Shown here piece after piece: positions 34,634 to 47,365 of a DNA stretch of 64,000 bases (within the stretch, counting starts at the first letter, position 1; every line of letters starts with the position of its first letter). The notes under the pieces were generated by a model that was not told the DNA's origin, did not search any database, and worked only from the letters and a program-made list of their open reading frames with translations. Location of the stretch: positions 103,149 through 167,148 of the forward strand of contig KV423978.1 of NCBI GenBank assembly GCA_001632435.1, read 5' to 3'. The position numbers and the translations under genes are program-made. This DNA comes from Calocera cornea HHB12733 (lineage: Eukaryota; Basidiomycota; Dacrymycetes; Dacrymycetales; Dacrymycetaceae).

Positions 34634-36874
34634 GGATGCTGACCTCTACTGCTCTCCCAAGAAGACAGACCTTGTTGCAACATAGCTTGAGTTCTGTGGG
34701 CATGGAATGTCCCATGCAGGCATTTCAGCAGACCCTTGCAAGATGGCCAGAATTCAGCAATGGCCAACTCCAACAAGAGTCAAAGATGTCTGGACATTCC
34801 TTGGTCTCACCCAGTATCTGTGGGAGTTCATTCCCCATCTGGCTCAACAAACAGCCCTCCTCACACTTCTCACAACCAAGAACGCAGAGAAGAGCTTTGT
34901 GTGGACCAACCACCATGCTACTGCATTTCAGGCAATCAAAGATGACATGACCTCACTTCCAGTATTGTGTCCCATTGACTATACCTCTGGTCATCCTGTC
35001 TATGTGACAACTGATGCCAGCAATGTTGATGTTGGTGCTGTCCTCAGTCAAGGTCCAACTTGGGAGACATCCTGGCTAATTGCTTATGAGACTTGCCAGA
35101 TGACTACAGCAGAACAGCATTATCCTGTGCATGAACAGGAATTGCCAGCAATTGTTTATGCCTTGAAGAAATGGCAGTACCACCTACTTGGTACACTGTT
35201 CCACATCTTCACTGATCACCAATCCTTACACCATCTGTCATCTCAAAAGGACATGTCAGCACACCCATCACGCTGGATGGAGTTTCTTGCAGAGTATGAC
35301 TTCAAACTGAAGTACATCTCTGGGAAAATCAACACAGTTGCAGATGCATTGTCACGCTACCCCTACAATGCCACACCAGAATTGCATGTCAACTATGTCA
35401 ATACTGGCAGCTCCACAACACAAAGCACACTCTCTTGGACATTTTGGAGAAGACAAGGCACTGGATATGGTCAGGAAATCCTTTTTCTGGCCACATATGC
35501 AGCAGACTGTGCACAAATACTGCAACTCTTGCAACTCCTGCCAGCGCCCCAAGAGCACAACCTCCAAGCCAGCTGGTCCTTTACACACACTTGCAGTACC
35601 TCAGCAGCTGTTCTCCCACATTGCAATGGGTTTCATTGGTCCATTTGTTACTTCCAAATAATATGACATGATCCTCACCATCACCTGCTGCCTTACCTCC
35701 AGAGTCCGCATCCTCCCAATGCACAGTTCCAACACTGCAGAAGATGTGACTCAGCTGTTCTTTGACAACTGGGTATGCCACAGCATGGGCATCCCACAAG
35801 AAGTTGTGTCATATTGTGATAAGCTCTGTGTGAGCAAGTTCTGGCAAGCACTCAACAAGACAGTTGGCACCAATATCAAGATGTCAACTGCTCATCATCC
35901 TCAAATGGATGGGGCAAGTGCGTGCACCAACAAGACCATAAACCAGCTTTTCACTATCATGTTGATCAACACCAGAAGGGCTGGAATAAGGCCTTGCCTT
36001 GCAAATGATACCAAAAATGCTTCAACCAACAAGACACCTTTCCAGCTCACATTTGGTTTCTCCCCACACCTCCTGCCCCCCATCCAATCTACACAACTCA
36101 AAGAATTGGATGTACCTGCAGATGCTACATTTGTCCAACACATGCAGTCTGATGTCCAAAAAGCTTGTGATAACCTGCTCATTGCCAAAACATGCCAGGC
36201 ACACCATGCCAACAAGCACCATGCTCCTGAACATGTATATGCTGTTGGAGATTTGGTTATGCTGAATACAAAAAATTGTGGTGCACAGTATAAGTTGCAA
36301 GGCAAGAAAGGCTCAGCCAAACTATTGATGGGGCATGGTCCATTATCAAGGCATACCCAGCAACATCCACATACAAACTCAGCATGCCAGACTCCAACAT
36401 TCATCCAGTGTTCCATGGTAACCTTCTTCCCCCCTACATTGCCAATGATGAAGCCTCATTCCCTGGACATACTCCACCTCAACCTGGCCTGTCTTTGTGA
36501 ATGATCATGAGGAATATCAAGTTGAGAAGATTGTAGATGAGAAATAGTCTGCAACAAGCACTTCTTCTTAACCTGTTGGGCTGGATACTCTGTGGCAGAT
36601 GATTCCTGGGAACCAGCAGCCTTACATCAAAACACCACACACCTGGACAAATGTACTCAAAACACCACTGACTACTATCACCTATTATCATTTCTTATCA
36701 TCTACAACAAAACCCCTTGATATATTTGTTGGAAGGACAACAACCCCCCCAGGGATTGTGGGTCCCTTGCCACCTCACCAACCTCATGCCAGAACTCCCA
36801 TCCTATGCCAATCTTTCCCTGCCAACCACAGAACAGCAGTCAAAGCTGAGAGAGGTGACTAAAGGACCAAATTC

Positions 36875-36946
36875 AACCCCAGTGGGGATTGAACACCGGA
36901 CCTCTGCATTATTGTCAGCAGAACAGATGCCCTTAGCCATTCATTA
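36875..36946 (-). other. tRNA-like sequence near the 3' end of Gypsy copy 1
   Basis: The reverse strand carries a box-A-like TGGCTAAGGGC (36929-36939) and a box-B GTTCAATCC (36886-36894). Their spacing equals tRNA positions 8 to 53. A TCTGC/GCAGA stem sits between them, but the anticodon loop is too large and the T stem pairs poorly. It is probably a tRNA-derived relic, not a working gene. Confidence 0.4.
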
Positions 36947-37025
36947 CAACAAGAATCATGAGGGGTTAGTCACTCCTTATACATGCTTCCTATACTCTCT
37001 TGCAAGTTCAAGTAAGCATGTTCTT

Positions 37026-37037
37026 AGAGGGGGAGAG
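37026..37037 (+). promoter_or_regulatory. Polypurine tract of Gypsy copy 1
   Basis: AGAGGGGGAGAG lies immediately upstream of the LTR start TGTAAG, the expected plus-strand primer site. Confidence 0.85.
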
Positions 37038-37501
37038 TGTAAGACTCCTTTCCTTGTCTACTACCAATTCTTCCTTCTACTTCTTACCCATGCCTTCATA
37101 TGCTGTGCACCCTTCCTTGACTTTACTGGTGTTGTATACCACCTGGGTCACATGACTTACACCCCTACCTCTTGTTGGATCTTTTCTCATGTTGTCCCTC
37201 GTAAAATTTGTAACCCACTTACCACTACTTTCCCTTCATCCCATACTATCCCTATATTGTTTCTCTATCCTCCTGCCCTCTCCATTCCTCTTGATGACAC
37301 TCCGCCCCTTTTGGGCCACATAACCCACAGCCTTATCTCTTGTGGCATCTCCCTCATGTCTTCCCTATCCTCTTCCTTTGTCTACCTCCATCTCCCATAC
37401 TGTATCTCAGACCTCTGGCAATACAGAACCATCTTAACAGTACTGTGGAGTGTTACCAGCAACAGGGTCAATCAGTGGGGACCTCAGCCAAGGTCCTTTC
37501 A
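37038..37501 (+). mobile_element. Shared central LTR (464 bp)
   Basis: It runs from TGTAAGACTCC to GGTCCTTTCA. It serves as 3' LTR of copy 1 and 5' LTR of copy 2, the LTR-internal-LTR-internal arrangement expected from recombination between related elements. No obvious tRNA primer site follows it. Confidence 0.88.
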
Positions 37502-37780
37502 CTTTTTACTGTTCTCTCTGCTTTGTACTCCAACCTCTGAAGAGTCTCAGCAATGCAGCAAATTTCCCTACACTCTCCAGCAACGCCACACCACACTGGA
37601 TCTGCTCTCTTACTTTGCCCCTCCGCTCTCCCCACTTGCAACCTCAACACCCTTGCTCTGTCCCCTGCCAGTGACAGCAGCCACAACCCCCTTGACCTCC
37701 TGAACACCCCTACCACCTCTGCAAGCAGGATCAACATCATCCATCCACCCTTGCCAACACTCTTTACAAGTAGCTCAGAG

Positions 37781-38982
37781 ATGGGTTTGGATAGTGTGCC
37801 TCTGTTGGATAGCAGAGAGCCAGAGGATGTGAAGGAATGGGTTGGGCTGATGGAGCTGTGGTTGGAGGCAAAAGAGGTGGATGATGCAAAGCAGGTGCTG
37901 AAGGCACAGGCCAGGCTCAGGGAGCCTGATCTTGTTGGCTGGTACCACTTGGAGAAGCCTGCATACCAGGCCATGACCTTTGCCAACTGGGCCAAGGAGC
38001 TCATTGCCCATGTCACACCCACCAACTACCTCAATGATCTGCTGGATGACCTACACACTTGCAAACAGTCCAGTACTCAGGATGTTGACACCTACATCCG
38101 TGATCTCCGCTCCAACAACAACTGTCTTGACTCAGCCAATAGGCTGAAAGATGATCAACTCTGCACCACCATCTGCTCTGGAGTGAAGGAAGATCTCCGT
38201 GCCCACCTGCACTTGGATCCTACCCTTTGTGCTACTGCCACCCTCAAAGACCTTGCCTCTGGCCTTGCCAAGCTCAAAGAAGTCCTCAACCTGGACAACA
38301 AGAGGAGCAAGGCTGCAACCTTCCACCACTACAAGAGGGAACAGAAGCGCACCCAGACCACCACCACTCCAGTCCAGACACACCCCAGCCCCCATAACAC
38401 TTGTGGTTCCACTCCTACAGCATTCACTGCATCTTTCCCCTCCAAGCTAACTGAGCTGGAGTGCGAGTATCTCACCACTTTTTTGCTGGCTGCAACAAGT
38501 GTTGCAAGATCAAGACTGGTGGGCCTCATGCCAACTGCAATTTTGCAATGGCTGAGGAGGCAAAGGAGGTGGCAAGGAAGGCTGCAGAGTGGGATGCCCG
38601 TGGTCAACCTCAGCCAGCTTGCAAGTCTGCCAAGGTCAAGGTCAAGGTTGACACATGTGCCCACTCCTCCAAGAAGACCAAGGCCACAATGGGCATGTCC
38701 AAGAAGCCTTGTAAGTGCCCTGCCACACCCTCCAGCAGCTCTGATGAGCAAGATACCAAGTCCAGCAGTGCGGAGTACACCTCTGCTGAAGAGGATGTTT
38801 ACGTCCACCCGGATGTGGCCACTATTACAGTGCCCTTCCGTGTTTCTCACTGCTCTGAAGACACCCTCATTGACTCTGATTGTTCTGCTCTCCTCATCTC
38901 AGATCATCTGGCAACTAAACTTGGTCTTCCCTCAACATTGCTTCCCTCAATCACAACTGGTGGAGCAGGCATAGAGAGATGA
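37781..38982 (+). pseudogene. Gypsy copy 2 gag-protease region
   Basis: From ATG 37781 the capsid-like domain reads MGLDSVPLLDSREPEDVKEW and continues with VDTYIRDLRSNNNCLDS. A frameshift in a T run near 38480 breaks the zinc-knuckle (GCNKCCKIKTGG), which continues in the next frame. The protease motif is LIDSDCSALLISDHLATKLG, with DSD in place of the catalytic DSG of copy 1. The frame ends at 38982. Confidence 0.85.
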
Positions 38983-38989
38983 GAGAGGG

Positions 38990-41780
38990 GTGCAGCACAA
39001 GTTGAGGGAATATGTTGAGCTATCTCTATACCACCCAACCACACATTTCAGAACTTGCCCCCTTCCTTTCAAAGTTGCTCCCTTAGGTGGACAACATCTC
39101 ATCCTTGGCACTCCCTTCCTTCAAGAATACAATATTGTTCTTGAGTGTTCACCTCCTGCCATTGCCCTCAAGGGCACAGGACAAGACCTGCTCTCTGGCA
39201 AGACTCGCTTATCACCAGTCACTACAATGGTCACCCCTGCATTCACCCAACTTTGTGCAGCTCTGCTCCGCTCTAAGGACCTTCAGCAAGCTGAAGACCT
39301 GCAAGGAGAGAAACACAGGCTCATGCAAGAATTTGCAGACCGCTTCCCAGCCGACATTCCAGATCTTGGACCAGTGCCTCCAGCTCTTCCAACGGAAGAC
39401 CTTGATACTGCGCGCATCCAACTGCAGGATCCCAATAAGAAGATACGGCCCAAGGTCTACTCTTGCCCTCAACACTATCTCTCAGCATTCCAGACACTTA
39501 TTCAACAGCACTTGGATGCTGGACGCATCAGGATGTCCAAGGCTGATAGTGCATTTCCTGCCTTTGTTATTCCAAAGAAGGATCCTACGGTGCTGCCTCG
39601 TCTGGTCATTGACTACTGTGCTCTCAATGCTAACACTGTCAAAGACAAGTTCCCCCTCCCCAAGATTGACAACATCTTGGACCTGGCTGGTAATGCAAAA
39701 TACTGGGGCAAGATTGATATGAGCAACTCATTCTTCCAGACCCATGTCCACCCTGATGACATTCCACATACTGCCTTCACTACACCCATGGGGATGTATG
39801 AATGGCTGGTGATGCCAATGGGATTCTGCAATGCACCCAGCATTCACCAATGATGCATGGTCAAGGCACTCAGCCATCTCATTGGCAAGTTCTGCCATGT
39901 CTATATGGATGACATTATCATTTGGTTGCAATCCCTGGAGGAACACCACACCAACTGCACTCAAGTGCTGCAAGCACTGCGGGATGCTGATCTCTACTGC
40001 TCTCCCAAGAACACAGACCTTGTTGCAACACAGCTGGAGTTCTGTGGGCATGTCATATCCCAGGGAGGTATCTCTGCAGATCCTGGCAAGATGGCATGCA
40101 TCCAACAGTGGCCAACTCCAACTTGTGTCAAGGATGTACGCGCATTTCTGGGCCTCACTTGGTATCTGTGCAACTTCATCCCACACTTGGCAGAACAGAC
40201 AGCCCTTCTCACACCTTTGACCACCAAAAAGGCAGAGAAGAGCTTTGTGTGGACTGAGTGCCATGCAGCTGCATTCCAAACAATCAAAGACAACATGACC
40301 ACACTTCCTTCCAGTCATTTGTCCAACTGACTATTCCTCTGGACACCCTGTATATGTAACCACTGATGCAAGCAAGATTGCAGTTGGTGCTGTCCTCAGC
40401 CAAGGCCCCACCTGGGAGACATCATGGCCTATTGCCTATGACTCTTGTCAGATGACTAGTGCTGAGCAGCATTATCCAGTGCATGAGCAAGAGTTGCTTG
40501 CAATTGTCTATGCTCTGAAGAAATGGCAATATCACCTGCTTGGCACACCTTTCCACATCTTCACTGATCACCAGTCCCTTCACCATCTTCCATCCCAGAA
40601 GGACATGTCAGCACACCAATCACTGTGGATGGAGTTTCTTGCAGAATATGACTTTACCTTGAAGTACATCTTTGACAAGATCAACACTGTTGCAGATGCT
40701 CTGTCCTGCTATCCCTACAATGCAACACCAGAGCTGCATGTCAACTATGTTAACACTGGCACCTCCACAACACAAATCACGCTATCCTCTGCCTTCACCA
40801 AGGGCAGTATGTCATGGATACAAGGATGATGAATTTTTCTCCAAGTTGCACTACAACTTGTCAAGCATCACCAACACAACCAAACATGAGCACCTGCTGT
40901 ATGTGGATCAGAGACTGTGCATTCCCAATGTGCCAGACCTATGCAGGAAGGTCATTCATGATGGTCATGTTGCACTTGGACACTTTGGAGAAGACAAGGT
41001 GCTGAACATGGTCAGGAAGTCTTTCTTCTGGCCACATATGCACCAGTCTGTACACAAATATTGCAAGTCCTGTGACTCCTGTCAACAGTTCAAGAGCTCA
41101 ACCAGCAAGCCTGCTGGTCCCCTCCACACACTTGCCATTCCTCAGCAGCCTTTCTCACACATTGCAATGGACTTTATTGGACATTTGTCACATCCAAGGG
41201 CTATGACACTATTCTCACCATCACCTGCTGTCTCACCTGCTGTGTCCGCATTCTGCCTATGCACAGCACCAACACAGCAGAAGATGTTGCCCAACTATTC
41301 TATGCCAACTGGGTATGCCATGGCATGGGCATCCCTCAAGCAGTTGTGTCTGACTGCAACAAGCTGTTTGTCAGCAAGTTCTGGCAAGCATTGAACAAGA
41401 CTGTTGGCACAGACATCAAGATGTCCACAGCATACCATCCTCAAACAGATGGTTCCAGTGAATGCACCAACAAGACTGTCAACCAGCTGTTATGCTATCA
41501 TGTGAATCAACACCAGAAGGGTTGGCACAAGGCACTCCCACAAATTGAATTTGCAATCAATGACACAAAGAATGCTTCAATGGACAAGACACCATTCCAA
41601 CTCACTTTGGGTTTCTCACCACACCTTCTGCCTCCCATCCAACCTGCAGAACTTGAAGAGCTGGATGTTCCTGCTGCTGCAGAGTTTATGAGGTGCATGC
41701 AGTCAGACATTCAAGAGGCATGCAACAACCTCCTAGTAGCCAAGACACGGCAAGCATACCATGCCAATAAACACCACCAG
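38990..41780 (+). pseudogene. Gypsy copy 2 pol (RT-RNase H-integrase), degenerate and 3' truncated
   Basis: RT blocks: IRMSKADSAFPAFVIPKKD, LVIDYCALN and YMDDI. An in-frame TGA follows PSIHQ (39851), and there is a frameshift near 40310. RNase H shows FTDHQSLHHLPSQKD. The integrase zinc finger is complete here (HVALGH and then YCKSCDSC). The core shows DFIG and the region SECTNKTVNQLL. The sequence stops at AYHANKHHQ (41780), where it runs straight into an LTR tail, so the chromodomain and 3' end are deleted. Confidence 0.88.
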
Positions 41781-41996
41781 AACTGTCTTAACAGTACTTT
41801 GGAGTGTTACCAGCAACAGGGTCAATCAGTGGGGACCTCAGCCATGGTCCTTTCATCCCTATCCATTTCCTTTGTTGTACCTCCATCTCTAGTACTGTAC
41901 TTCAGACCTCTGGTAATACAGAACTGTCTTAACAGTACTTTGGAGTCCTACCAAAAGAAGGATCAATCAGTGAGGACCTCAGCTGCGGTCCTTTCA
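41781..41996 (+). mobile_element. Two consecutive truncated LTR 3' ends
   Basis: The first tail (41781-41851) and the second (41852-41996) both align with the last part of the 464-bp LTR and each ends GGTCCTTTCA. The second is longer. The final CA is followed by GTATT, which nearly matches the GTACT at the 5' end of copy 1. Confidence 0.8.
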
Positions 41997-42545
41997 GTAT
42001 TGTGGCACCATTTCTCCATCAACCAGGGTCTGGCTTGTATCTGTGCAGGATGTTAGTTGCTATTGATGAGATGAACCAGTGGCACTGCCACCAGTGGGTC
42101 TTTTGGGCAGATATGACCAGAAGTTGCACTTGATGCAATTTTTGAGTACTGTGGCACCATTTCTCCATCAACCGAGGTCTGGCTTGTATCTGTGCAGGAT
42201 GTTGGTTGCTATTGATGAGATGAACCAGTGGCACTGCCACCAGTGGGTCTTTTGGGCAGATATGACCAGAAGTTGCACTTGATGCAATTTTTGAGTACTG
42301 TGGCACCATTTCTCCATCAACCGAGGTCTGGCTTGTATCTGTGCAGGATGTTGGTTGCTATTGATGAGATGAACCAGTGGCACTGCCACCAGTGGGTCTT
42401 TTGGGCAGATATGACCAGAACTTGCACTTGATCCACTTGGTCTGAAGCAACTTTGAGTACTGCCGCACCATTTCTCCCTCAATCAGGTTCCTGCTTGTAT
42501 CGGTGCAGGATCTTGGGTACTATTGATGATGTGGACAAGCACCAC
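41997..42545 (+). repeat. Satellite units, right group (149, 149, 162 bp and a partial)
   Basis: Units start at GTATT/GTACTGTGGCACC at 41997, 42146 and 42295, then GTACTGCCGCACC at 42457. The first two spacings are exactly 149 bp. The third is 162 bp and contains the extra GGTCTGAAGCAAC seen in the left group, so the 149-bp form is a 13-bp deletion variant that was then amplified. Confidence 0.9.
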
Positions 42546-42621
42546 ACAACGGTCTAAGATAAGTTACCGCTTTGTGGGAAGAAGGGGGCATTGCATGATG
42601 GACACGGTGTAATTCCTGTTG

Positions 42622-43972
42622 AGTGGTCACTGGTTACATGTCTGTACTTGAACTGAAGATGTTCTGTTCCGGAGGACACTTTCACGGGCCGCAGGAATGG
42701 GGTGAAAGCCAGTGGACTCAAATCCCCTTGCTTCTCGTCAATAATGAAGCAAGGTAGCCTCCATATCGGTGAAGCAAACTGCATAGCGGAACCGAATTGT
42801 GTAGTGAAAGTAGACTGCACAGCGGACGCAAATGATATGGCGGAGGCAACATGTGGGTGGGTGGACGCAAATGGTACTACGGAGGCAGATGAGGTAGCAG
42901 AACCCAATGACAAAGCGGGGAGGCAAATGGTACAGCGGAGGCAAACGAAATCACGGAGGCAAACGATACTGCGGCAGCAAACTACACCGCGGAGGCAAAT
43001 GCAGTAGCGGAAGCAGATGCAATGTCGGAAGCAAACGCACCGCGGAGGCAAATACAACAGCGGAAGCACACGAATCGGCGGCAGCAAATGCAACAACGGA
43101 AGCAGACCATATAGCGGAAGAAAACGCGAGAGCGGAAGCAAACCCTTCAGCGGCTGCAAATGGGAACGCAGCATTAAATAGAAAAGCGGAGGCAAGATGC
43201 AGAGCGGAAGTAAAAATTCTGGGGGAAGCAAAGTACACAGTGGAAATGAATTATACAGGAACTGGCCGAGCGGGGAAGACACACCGGCAGGTGGGACCAA
43301 AATGAACCCCAGGCTTCCAAGTCCCTACTGCTACGTGGCTTGACGTGGACACATTGGAGCGGAGCGGACCTCAGACGTCACCAACATGTATGTGTCATCT
43401 GTTTACACTGAACTCAGAACAATGACCAGTCAACTGCTGTAGCGCACCTCTGAGCGAGGGACAGACGCGGTTTGCAGTGCGAGGATGAGGGGATAAGAGT
43501 ACACAGCGTCTGACTGGCCCTGCCACTCCTAAGCGGAAGTAATTATGGGTAGCGGATTCAACTTTTTCAAGCGGAAAGTAATCCCCCAAGTGGAAACAAA
43601 TCACACGCTCCTCGTCTGTCAAGACGAGTAGTGTTCCAGGAACTTGTCATGAGGACGCATCGTGTCGGCCTCAACGTCTTGGAAACCACACCCTAACAAT
43701 GAACCAAGGTGGAGAACAGCATGTGGCTCACGTGGCCCACAATCGCACGACTTTGAGTTGGTGACACTCGCTCTGCCATCTGCACTAGGCTACCCTGGGA
43801 ATAATGCTCGTCAAGGAGGTAGACTCACAGCGGAAGCAATCACTGATAGGAAGCAAAAATGCAGAACGGACGCAAAAACACACGGATGCAAAAACTTGGG
43901 GCGGAAGTAAATGTCCACCCGGACGCAAAGTACTCAGCGGACGTATAGTTCCTTCGGGCCGGTTGTGAAGTG
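42622..43972 (-). repeat. 1351-bp inverted repeat, right arm
   Basis: Reverse complement of 29152-30502 over its full length. Outside the arm the sequences diverge at once on both sides (GAATTACACC inside, GGAACAATC outside). No target duplication is evident at the outer edges. Confidence 0.93.
42765..43965 (-). repeat. 18-nt-period arrays inside the right arm, block A4
   Basis: Same units as A3, read on the minus strand; on the plus strand they appear as AGCGGAAGCAAA plus six bases. The dense part is 42765-43255 and the sparse part 43530-43950. Translation of the plus strand gives hexapeptides such as AEANxx and SAAANx, with frame changes along the array. Confidence 0.88.
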
Positions 43973-44432
43973 GGAACAATCAGAGATGGAGCAAGAGTTG
44001 ATGCGTGGTCCAACTGTATTGCTTGAAAGTGAATCCTCCGGCCACACCAAAATAGTCAAGCCGAAACGAACAGCAAGCCACTGGGTGGGAGCAGAGCTGA
44101 CCTCAAGAGGGATGCCCTAGCATCTTGAGACGGGTACGGAAGCAAACGGTTGCGGTTTTTTGAGCTATGCGCGCTGGTGCTAAGCGCGGAGTATTGTTGT
44201 GAGACTCACGCCGGCAGAATGTTCCGCGGGCCTCCAAGGCGGGCAACTGCGAGTATTGGGTGAAACCAGAATCACGGACGCTAGACCGAGAGCGGCTTGC
44301 CAACAAAGCGGTATACAGCTTGTCTAAGAAATGGGATGAAGAGAAAAACCCACGCCTTCGGGCATCTTCCGCGTGGGATCGATTAGTGGACACTGCATAG
44401 GTACGTACTGTAAACAGACAGACAATGAACAA
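43973..44432. other. Spacer between inverted repeat and PAB1 3' end
   Basis: About 460 bp with one isolated CGGAAGCAAAC unit near 44140. Short ORFs on both strands have no recognisable content. Confidence 0.4.
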
Positions 44433-47004
<2,572 letters not shown>

Positions 47005-47365
47005 CAGTTGTAGAACAAGAGAGTAGAACGACTGTCTTGACTTTTTTTTTCGGTGGTGGTGCGGTTGTGGAGGTGATGGGAATGGAGAGCGTTACTGTCC
47101 TGATATGGGTTTTCTTTTTGGAGATGAGAGACGGGAGGAGAGCAGCAGAGCGACGAGCACTGCGCGAGACTGTCGAAACGCGATGAGGGCGGTGGGAGGG
47201 GCGATGAACCTTATGAAATTTGCCCTGGCGTCCCCTTATATAGCGGAACCAGATTGTCGCCCATCGCGTAAACCGCCCGGCCACGAAGGCTGACAGGTCG
47301 GTGCGCTTATAGGGTTGCACACGCTCAATGACGAGGCGACTCATCTGTCGTTCCGACCATCTTGC
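47005..47365. promoter_or_regulatory. Divergent promoter between PAB1 and the AlkB-like gene
   Basis: 361 bp. It contains a poly-T run (47041-47050) that on the PAB1 strand is an A-rich leader tract, a common feature of Pab1 autoregulation in other fungi (inference). A TATA-like CCTTATATAGCG is near 47234. Confidence 0.4.

Larger units (their letters stand above)
31942..36720 (+). pseudogene. Ty3/Gypsy chromovirus copy 1, degenerate gag-pol
   Basis: Domains in order: gag C-terminal half with a zinc-knuckle remnant (DGCNKCHKIKAGG, about 32224); aspartic protease active site LIDSGCSS (about 32605), followed by a frameshift; reverse transcriptase with VIPKKD, LVIDYRALN and the catalytic YMDDI (about 34070); RNase H with TTDASN and FTDHQSLHHL; integrase core; then a C-terminal chromodomain around 36500-36640 (YQVEKIVDE, and GYSVADDSWEP in another frame). 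It is inactivated by stops and frameshifts and by two solo-LTR insertions. A deletion of about 200 bp near 35430, relative to copy 2, removes the start of the integrase zinc finger. Confidence 0.88.

Noticed and set aside
42702..43305. Hexapeptide-repeat proteins (AEANxx / FASAxx types) encoded by the 18-nt arrays
   Set aside because: All frames of the array are open because the core lacks stops, and the phase shifts along each block. No consistent start or intron structure is seen. The repeat is better explained at the DNA level.
29152..43972. Target duplication for a single large foldback transposon
   Set aside because: Outer flanks (GTGAAAAGA and GGAACAATC) do not match, and array sequence continues outside the left arm. 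A simple transposon insertion is not supported.
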